Shown in pieces: positions 1 to 3,962 of a stretch of DNA of 5,959 nucleotides. The stretch's first letter is position 1. Each line of letters starts with the position of its first letter. The stretch covers positions 1 through 5,959 of the forward strand of contig CAZIWX010000138.1 in assembly GCA_964543125.1 (NCBI GenBank), given 5' to 3'. This stretch comes from CAZIWX01 sp964543125. GTDB lineage: Bacteria > Fidelibacterota > UBA8477. Below the pieces are notes generated by a model. The model was given only the letters and a program-made list of their open reading frames with translations. It was not told where the DNA came from and did no database searches. The position numbers and the translations under genes were made by a program.

Positions 1-306
1 AACCGCATCATTGGCCAATGAAAAGCCACCCAATTCCCAGGGCACATAGCCGGCTTTGGTCCACTCGACCAGGTAATACCCGGGCGAAATGTTCAGGGAA
101 TAGTGTCCCTCGGCATTAGAGAACGTACTATCCTCCGGGGTCATGCCGGGCAAATTGTAGAAAGCGATCTTCACCCCGGCGTGGTTCGCGGTTCCGATCT
201 GGTCCTCCAGTTGGACGGTCCCGCTCACATTGTACAGGATTTGCGCCCTGGCGCCGGAAGTCAGAATAACAGCCAGCAGCACTGCTTTTTTCAATTTACC
301 ATACAT
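1..306 (-). CDS. Secreted protein with carboxypeptidase-regulatory-like domain (partial, 3' end outside window)
   Basis: The first 102 residues are visible and the frame is still open at the window edge. The N-terminus is a classical Sec signal peptide: MYGKLKK, then the hydrophobic AVLLAVILT, then a signal peptidase I site ARA|Q (cleavage after residue 21). Residues ~26-95 read as a beta-sandwich of the CarboxypepD_reg/CNA-B-like type: VSGTVQL, a variable AGVKIAFYN strand, NAEGHYSLNISPGYYLVEW and KAGYVPWEL. Such domains usually sit at the N-terminus of larger extracellular or outer-membrane proteins, so the rest may carry the actual function. The ATG at 306 is chosen because GGAG lies 8 nt upstream and the signal peptide starts there. 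An in-frame ATG at 342 would add 12 polar residues and has no good ribosome site. The gene starts 49 bp after the lipoprotein stop, which suggests one transcript. Function unknown; the exported location is well supported. Confidence 0.8.
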   Translation of the reverse strand, partial: MYGKLKKAVLLAVILTSGARAQILYNVSGTVQLEDQIGTANHAGVKIAFYNLPGMTPEDSTFSNAEGHYSLNISPGYYLVEWTKAGYVPWELGGFSLANDAV

Positions 307-314
307 GGTCTTTG

Positions 315-318
315 CTCC
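315..318 (-). promoter_or_regulatory. Ribosome binding site deciding the start at 306
   Basis: On the minus strand GGAG is followed by CAAAGACC (8 nt) and ATG. It favours the start at 306 over the in-frame ATG at 342, which is preceded only by GAGCACCCGGG. Confidence 0.55.
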
Positions 319-355
319 ATTTGAGCCACGGGACTGATTCATCCCGGGTGCTCAT

Positions 356-1243
356 TTAATGTGTGTAAATACCCACGCCGGGCACCTGCACTTGAATCAT
401 AATGGGTTGATTGGTTGCATCCCGGAATTCACAGTTCCCAAACCAGACCGCGATGGAATCGGCTTGGGAGAGTGGCTGAAAACTCAGGTGCAGAATCGGT
501 CCGGAACCATTGATGCCATAAACCAGATCATCCACCAGTCCTAAATCCAACACCAGGCTGTCGGGGAAAATGTCAAAATCCGAAATAATCTGACTCTGGT
601 GTTGATTCAGCAAGGCATCAGCTCCTAATAACAGGTAATAGGATCGGATCCGGGTTTGGTCCGCATCCCACCGGACCGAGATTCTGCCCCCACTCCAGTT
701 CGTGACCTCTTCCAGACTCACATCGAGTTCATAGCGTTCGTTAGCCGGTAATTCCTGATAGGGCGGGCTGATCCGCAGGCCGGGCCCCGGGAGGGCATTC
801 ACATAAAATTCAAGCGTAGTGCTGGTATCCACTTCGACACCGTTAAGGTAGCGGGTGCGAATTTCAAACAGATGACGCCCTTCATCGAGGTGTGGCACCG
901 TAACACTTGAATCAGTCGACCAGCCGCCGAACATGATGGAATCCACCGTCCAGGTGAATTCGCAACTGTCAAAAACACTCCCCGTCCAGGCAATGGTGGG
1001 CCGGTTGGTTGTAAGCGTGTCGCCCGGCACAAAGGAAAGGGAAAAAGTAACGCCCGGATTGATAAAATAGGGGTTGTCGGGATTGGTGTAATCCGAGGTC
1101 ACGCTGGAATCCACAACCGACCGGCAGCTTACCAGTCCTAATGTCACCACCAGCAATACGAACACTGAAACCCGGTTCCGGGCGGAGCCGGCACTCCCTC
1201 GGACGGATTGTCCCTTGTTTGAATGAGTGAAACCTGAACTCAT
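356..1243 (-). CDS. Lipoprotein with Ig-like and cohesin-like domains
   Basis: Probably a 295-residue exported lipoprotein. From the ATG at 1243 the N-terminus holds a basic stretch (RGSAGSARNR), the hydrophobic VSVFVLLVVTLGL and a lipobox LVSC with the acylated Cys at residue 40. The +2 residue is Arg, not Asp. Residues ~62-149 look like an Ig/FN3-type domain (TTNRPTIAWTGS, LDEGRHLFEIRTRY, TTLEFYVNA). Residues ~155-294 match the pattern of cohesin or cohesin-like modules: YELDVSLEEVTNWSGG, ISVRWDAD, a variable middle, then GINGSGPILHLSF and IAVWFGNCEFRD. Cohesin modules bind dockerins in cellulosomes, but many bacteria carry cohesin-like domains of unknown partner, and no dockerin is visible here. 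The frame extends upstream to a GTG at 1318, adding 25 residues that are poor signal-peptide material; neither start has a strong ribosome site. It probably shares a transcript with the secreted-protein gene downstream. Domain calls are from pattern reading only. Confidence 0.8.
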   Translation of the reverse strand: MSSGFTHSNKGQSVRGSAGSARNRVSVFVLLVVTLGLVSCRSVVDSSVTSDYTNPDNPYFINPGVTFSLSFVPGDTLTTNRPTIAWTGSVFDSCEFTWTVDSIMFGGWSTDSSVTVPHLDEGRHLFEIRTRYLNGVEVDTSTTLEFYVNALPGPGLRISPPYQELPANERYELDVSLEEVTNWSGGRISVRWDADQTRIRSYYLLLGADALLNQHQSQIISDFDIFPDSLVLDLGLVDDLVYGINGSGPILHLSFQPLSQADSIAVWFGNCEFRDATNQPIMIQVQVPGVGIYTH

Positions 1244-1439
1244 GCTTGTTATATCTGCCTGGTTCACATTTCCTGATACAGCTCTTAAAATCCCGTTCCG
1301 AGTAATCACAGCATTCACTTCAGCTTCGGACGGTCAACACCAATTGTTTACACTATTTACAGCGCCAGAATATAAACTTCCGTACCTGTGATTAATAGAT
1401 TTATATCACATTAAATATGACTATTACGGTAATGTATGT
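1244..1439. other. AT-rich gap between the PLP enzyme and lipoprotein genes
   Basis: The part nearest the enzyme gene (about 1330-1439) is clearly more AT-rich than its surroundings and contains stretches such as TATATT and TAAATA on the minus strand. It is the most likely place for a promoter of the lipoprotein/secreted-protein pair. I could not find a well-spaced -35/-10 pair, nor a stem followed by a T-run that would terminate the enzyme gene. The start of the lipoprotein is uncertain, so 1244-1318 may be coding. Confidence 0.4.
1387..1410. promoter_or_regulatory. Possible operator: TGTGAT-N12-ATCACA dyad
   Basis: A 24-bp inverted repeat with six-base arms and a 12-base AT-rich centre lies in the gap upstream of the lipoprotein gene. 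The half-sites resemble those of CRP/FNR-family regulators (TGTGA...TCACA), but the spacing is much wider than the usual six bases, so it is not a standard CRP site. Six-base arms can arise by chance. It could also be a weak RNA stem at the end of the enzyme transcript. Confidence 0.2.
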
Positions 1440-3173
1440 TTACTTCCCCGTCACAAACTCAAACCACCGCAACGCCTCGGCTTCCGGGTCCGGGAGTTGG
1501 CTGTAGGCGGGTTGTGGCCGGGATTTTAAATCCGGCAGCAGAGCGTGCGCTGCGGACAGGTACGACTCATACTCGACTTGATGATCGATGACAGCATCTT
1601 GAAAACATTCATCCAGGTGAGCTTCCAAGGCACCCTGGATACCGCGCGGTCCCGTGAATTGATCATCCTCAACCGTATTGTGATGCAACCAGACACCGGA
1701 AGCATAATCCAAGACATAATCGGGTAAAAACAGATATCCGTAATCGGCTACAAACTCAACCGCCGAGCATAAAAATTCAAAATCCACCTGGTTCATGACG
1801 TAATGAAAATTAAACCGCAGCCAACCCGGTTTGACGCATTGGATGCCTCGGCGGATCACATGCCGGTATTGGTTGGATTTTTCCGCGTCAATCCCCAATA
1901 GCCGGTGGCCGTACGGACCGGCACAAACGCAGCCGGCGCGAGTCTGAATGCCGAACAGGTCATTCAGTAAACTGGTGGCCAGTTTAGGATGGAGAAAAAC
2001 ATCGCCGTGTTTGATGAGAACTGAAAAGATGCCAATGCGGGCAGAGGCGTGGGGATTGCCCAGCATTTGGATATTGGAGCACCTTTCAAAGTGTTCCACC
2101 GCCTGCCGGGTAAACCGATTTTCCTGTTCTTCAATAAATGTCACCCCGATCTGATCCTTTATTTCCAAGGCCAGCGAAGCTTTCACTACCTGCAAAACGC
2201 CGGGTGTGCCGGCCCGTTCCCGTTCTTCCACATCATCAAAGAAATCGTACCCCAACTGACCTACATATTTTACGGTTCCGCCGGCCGGATGGGTGGGCGG
2301 CAACGATGGATCATACACCCTCTGATTCACCGCTAACAGTCCCGAGGACCCGGGACCACCGATGAATTTGTGAGGTGAGATGAACACCGCGTCAAAATAA
2401 CAATCATCATCCCGGTTCATGTCAATTTCAACATAGGGTGCGCTGGCGGCAAAATCGAAACAGGCCAAAGCGTCGTGTTGATGCAGCATTCGGGCGATAT
2501 CGTAAACCGGTGAAATGATACCGGTGACATTGGAGGCCGCGGAAAAAGAGCCGATTCTCAGGCGGTTTTTGTATTGTGGATCTATTAGTTTCGCTTTTAG
2601 ATCTTTCAGATCGATTCCGCCGTCCGCGGCGAGCTCAATTTCCACCACCTGCGCGTAACCTTCCCGCCAGGAAATGTCATTGGAATGGTGCTCATAGGGC
2701 CCGATAAACACCACCGGCAGAGCGCTACGAAATTCTTGCTCCAGCGCGGAAATCAACTCGCCATATTCCGGTCGAGTGTTGCGGGTTTGGTTAACGATAC
2801 GTGATAATCGCGACCGAGTCGCCGGCGGGATATAGACACCCAGAATCTGTTGCAGCCGGCCGATGGCGCCGGTAGCGCCGGTACCCACCGGGATCAAATA
2901 GCAGTTCTTTTCCGCATTCAAACTGCGTTTGATGGATTGCCCGGCCAAATGCAGCAGGCGGGTCATGGAACGGCCGCTGGCATCATCTTCGGTATGGGTA
3001 TTGGCGTAATAGGTTTGAATTTTAATCAGATAATTTTCGATGAATTGGAGTGAACGGCCACTGGCGGTATAATCAGCATAGGTCATGAGTCGTTTGCCAA
3101 ATGGTGTGTAAAAACAGTAATTGCTTCCAATAATCTGTTCGCGTAGGAATTCGATATCGATTTTGCGCGGCAT
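1440..3173 (-). CDS. Class V aminotransferase-fold PLP enzyme, cysteine desulfurase-like, with C-terminal extension
   Basis: A 577-residue fold-type I PLP enzyme of the aminotransferase class V family (cysteine desulfurase/selenocysteine lyase group). Numbering is from the ATG at 3173. The phosphate-binding loop is GTGATGAIGR (~97-106). EHHSND (~161-166) matches the EHH-N of SufS, whose His stacks on the cofactor. CFDFAASAP supplies the Asp (240) that pairs with the pyridine nitrogen. SPHKFIGGPGSSG contains the Schiff-base Lys (269). RAGCVCAGP (~412-420) aligns with the RxGxxCA loop of SufS, so Cys417 is at the position of the persulfide-forming Cys. PGWLRFNFHY carries the likely substrate-carboxylate Arg (453). 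SufS-type enzymes have about 400 residues; the last ~100 residues here (after ~475) form an extension I do not recognise. No sufBCD, iscU or tRNA-thiolation gene is nearby, so a role in sulfur transfer is inference only; other class V reactions remain possible. The product looks cytoplasmic, with no signal peptide. Confidence 0.9.
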   Translation of the reverse strand: MPRKIDIEFLREQIIGSNYCFYTPFGKRLMTYADYTASGRSLQFIENYLIKIQTYYANTHTEDDASGRSMTRLLHLAGQSIKRSLNAEKNCYLIPVGTGATGAIGRLQQILGVYIPPATRSRLSRIVNQTRNTRPEYGELISALEQEFRSALPVVFIGPYEHHSNDISWREGYAQVVEIELAADGGIDLKDLKAKLIDPQYKNRLRIGSFSAASNVTGIISPVYDIARMLHQHDALACFDFAASAPYVEIDMNRDDDCYFDAVFISPHKFIGGPGSSGLLAVNQRVYDPSLPPTHPAGGTVKYVGQLGYDFFDDVEERERAGTPGVLQVVKASLALEIKDQIGVTFIEEQENRFTRQAVEHFERCSNIQMLGNPHASARIGIFSVLIKHGDVFLHPKLATSLLNDLFGIQTRAGCVCAGPYGHRLLGIDAEKSNQYRHVIRRGIQCVKPGWLRFNFHYVMNQVDFEFLCSAVEFVADYGYLFLPDYVLDYASGVWLHHNTVEDDQFTGPRGIQGALEAHLDECFQDAVIDHQVEYESYLSAAHALLPDLKSRPQPAYSQLPDPEAEALRWFEFVTGK

Positions 3174-3178
3174 CAGCT

Positions 3179-3184
3179 CTCCTC
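3179..3184 (-). promoter_or_regulatory. Shine-Dalgarno GAGGAG fixing the enzyme start at 3173
   Basis: On the minus strand GAGGAG is followed by AGCTG and ATG, a near-ideal site with 5-nt spacing. The frame is open to a GTG at 3188, but starting there would place this Shine-Dalgarno inside the coding region, so the ATG is preferred. Confidence 0.75.
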
Positions 3185-3339
3185 TCACCCATCCCCAAAT
3201 AATTACAATCTACGCCAATTTTTGTGGAATCAAAGATTGGAGAAGACTAAAAGAGCCTCTTGAATTCCACGGAAAAGCGGGCATTTTTTTTCACAGACGA
3301 CGGTCTGTTTCCTCTGGAAGTCTTTAATAATTTCATTGG
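3185..3339. other. Leader region upstream of the PLP enzyme gene
   Basis: A non-coding stretch between the enzyme start and the hairpin array. On the minus strand it includes TGTAAT about 30 nt before the Shine-Dalgarno, which resembles a -10 hexamer, but no convincing -35 lies 16-18 nt upstream of it. It also holds a T8 run and a short perfect hairpin, listed separately. A promoter for the enzyme is expected here but cannot be placed with confidence. Confidence 0.35.
3293..3308. repeat. Perfect 6-bp hairpin beside a T8 run
   Basis: ACAGAC-GACG-GTCTGT is a perfect inverted repeat. On the plus strand a run of eight T lies just before it, which on the minus strand becomes GA8 directly after the stem. 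Neither strand gives stem followed by a T-run, so this is not an ordinary intrinsic terminator. It could be a structured leader of the enzyme mRNA or an outlying member of the array to its right, although its loop (GACG) differs. Confidence 0.4.
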
Positions 3340-3357
3340 CACGAGCTTCAGCTCGTG
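3340..3357. repeat. Array hairpin 1: CACGAGC-TTCA-GCTCGTG
   Basis: A perfect 7-bp stem with a TTCA loop. Read on the minus strand the loop is TGAA, so this hairpin is inverted relative to those at 3433 and 3469, which is the arrangement seen in BIME-type paired REPs. Confidence 0.75.
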
Positions 3358-3361
3358 GGTT

Positions 3362-3383
3362 GGTTTCAACCCGTAACCGATTT
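3362..3383 (+). repeat. 22-bp direct repeat, copy 1
   Basis: The sequence from GGTTTCAACCC through GTAACCGATTT is identical to 3622-3643, 260 bp away. In both copies its last nine bases form the left arm of a longer hairpin. Confidence 0.85.
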
Positions 3384-3414
3384 CCGGCCGAGCTCTGCGA
3401 GGACTAAATCGGTT
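3375..3414. repeat. Array hairpin 2: AACCGATTT / AAATCGGTT
   Basis: A perfect 9-bp inverted repeat encloses 22 bases containing GAGCTC. It is the counterpart of the stem at 3635-3674: the arms are nearly the same but the enclosed sequence is different. Confidence 0.7.
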
Positions 3415-3432
3415 CTCGCGCAACTTCGATTA

Positions 3433-3446
3433 GGGGCTGAAGCCCC
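3433..3446. repeat. Array hairpin 3: GGGGC-TGAA-GCCCC
   Basis: A perfect 5-bp GC stem with TGAA loop, sharing the core GGGCTGAAGCCC with the next hairpin. Confidence 0.7.
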
Positions 3447-3468
3447 GGTTTTAATCAATTATTGCGTT

Positions 3469-3488
3469 CCCCGGGCTGAAGCCCGGGG
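3469..3488. repeat. Array hairpin 4: CCCCGGGC-TGAA-GCCCGGGG
   Basis: A perfect 8-bp all-GC stem with TGAA loop, the most stable element of the array, in the same orientation as hairpin 3. No T-run follows on either strand, so it is not a standard terminator. Confidence 0.8.
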
Positions 3489-3528
3489 CTACGGAGAAAA
3501 CCCAACCAGGACTGATATGATATGCACC

Positions 3529-3542
3529 ATCCCGTAAGGGAT
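3529..3542. repeat. Array hairpin 5: ATCCC-GTAA-GGGAT
   Basis: A perfect 5-bp stem whose loop fits the GNRA tetraloop pattern on the plus strand. A related TCCC-GTA-GGGA lies at 3592-3602. Confidence 0.6.
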
Positions 3543-3555
3543 AGGAAGAATTTAG

Positions 3556-3575
3556 CCCACCAATTCATTGGTGGG
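3556..3575. repeat. Array hairpin 6: CCCACCAA-TTCA-TTGGTGGG
   Basis: A perfect 8-bp stem with TTCA loop, in the same loop orientation as hairpin 1 but with an unrelated stem sequence. Confidence 0.75.
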
Positions 3576-3580
3576 AAATA

Positions 3581-3627
3581 GAAACCCATGATCCCGTAGG
3601 GACGGTCGATTTTACGGATGGGGTTTC
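3581..3627. repeat. Array hairpin 7: two-level stem around TCCC-GTA-GGGA
   Basis: The outer arms GAAACCC-AT and AT-GGGGTTTC pair with one bulged G and enclose the small stem TCCC-GTA-GGGA. The right outer arm overlaps the palindrome GGGT-TTCA-ACCC (3621-3632) at the start of the second direct repeat, so the two foldings exclude each other. Confidence 0.5.
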
Positions 3628-3643
3628 AACCCGTAACCGATTT
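3622..3643 (+). repeat. 22-bp direct repeat, copy 2
   Basis: Identical to 3362-3383. It again precedes a stem that starts with AACCGATTT. Confidence 0.85.
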
Positions 3644-3674
3644 TCGTCCGCCAACCGGCGGATGAAAATTGGTT
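3635..3674 (+). repeat. Array hairpin 8: 18-bp stem with AACC loop
   Basis: The left arm 3635-3652 pairs with 3657-3674 over 18 positions, 16 Watson-Crick plus two G.U wobbles (3639/3670 and 3646/3663). The wobbles exist only on the plus-strand RNA; on the minus strand they become A.C mismatches. This weakly hints that the plus strand is the folded one. Confidence 0.65.
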
Positions 3675-3700
3675 TCGATCTTTTTCCACTCGATGTTTTC

Positions 3701-3720
3701 CCCGGCCCTAAAGTGCCGGG
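3701..3720. repeat. Array hairpin 9: CCCGGC-N8-GCCGGG
   Basis: A perfect 6-bp GC stem with an eight-base loop at the edge of the array nearest the PEGA gene. On the minus strand it lies ~75 bp after the last stop and is followed by GGAAAA, not a T-run, so it may stabilise the mRNA end rather than terminate. Confidence 0.55.
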
Positions 3721-3796
3721 CTGAATCTTCATTTATTAAGAATTCCCAGCAGCTTTTTCAGATTAACCTGTTAGTAAAGCAACGATAGCGCGGATT

Positions 3797-3958
3797 TCAC
3801 GGGGAATCCCACACGCAACGGATAGAGAATCCATAGCTCTTATTGGTGAAGTTCCGGAAGACAACTGAATAGTCGTAACTCAGTGCACGGCGCCACGCGG
3901 TGTTACTATCGTCCTCAGTAGCGGACCAAAAGAAACGGGTAATTTGTAGAGACACCAA
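3797..3958 (-). pseudogene. C-terminal remnant of a FISUMP domain, out of frame with the PEGA gene
   Basis: In the +1 frame relative to the upstream gene, just beyond its TGA, 53 residues end in a proper stop at 3797. They have the tail signature of FISUMP (Fibrobacter succinogenes major paralogous) domains: FFWSATEDDSNTAW, a Tyr/Asn-rich strand region (LSYDYSVVFRNFTNKSYG) and the closing FSIRCV followed by WD, where RD is usual. The preceding ~150 residues of a normal FISUMP domain, including the WMAEN-type N-terminus, are absent. The fragment has no start or ribosome site of its own, so it is most likely a leftover of an older 3' end of the PEGA gene or of a neighbouring paralogue. It would be joined to the upstream frame only by a +1 shift before the TGA at 3963. 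The left boundary of homology is approximate. Confidence 0.75.
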
Positions 3959-3962
3959 TAGA

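Larger units (their letters stand above)
3340..3720. repeat. Array of REP-like GC-rich hairpins between the PEGA gene and the enzyme gene
   Basis: Within ~380 bp there are at least nine inverted repeats, spaced a few to ~40 bases apart. The stems are unrelated in sequence, but five of them close on TTCA or its complement TGAA, and two close on GTA/GTAA. A 22-bp direct repeat starts two of the sub-blocks. No open frame here looks like a protein. The style (dense imperfect palindromes, both orientations, extragenic, between genes) is that of REP/BIME elements mobilised by RAYT-type (IS200/IS605-like Y1) transposases. That link is inference, as no transposase is in the window. Alternatives are a structured RNA or a degenerate non-autonomous element. 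Transcripts of the PEGA gene could run through it, and the stems may slow transcription or protect mRNA 3' ends. Confidence 0.75.

Noticed and set aside
103..324. Plus-strand open frame of 73 codons
   Set aside because: Antisense shadow of the secreted-protein gene, which has a convincing signal peptide and domain on the minus strand.
1387..1410. Canonical CRP binding site
   Set aside because: The half-sites are separated by about twice the distance of the CRP consensus.
2049..2365. Overlapping plus-strand frames of 95 and 75 codons
   Set aside because: Antisense to conserved parts of the PLP enzyme gene; no protein-like features.
3469..3488. Intrinsic terminator at the strong GC hairpin
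   Set aside because: The stem is strong, but neither strand has a T-run directly after it.
3355..3537. Plus-strand open frame of 60 codons across the hairpin array
   Set aside because: It is made of palindromic repeat sequence, has no ribosome site, and its translation only reflects the hairpins.
3340..3720. CRISPR array
   Set aside because: Only a 22-bp repeat occurs twice, 260 bp apart. There is no regular repeat-spacer spacing and no cas gene.
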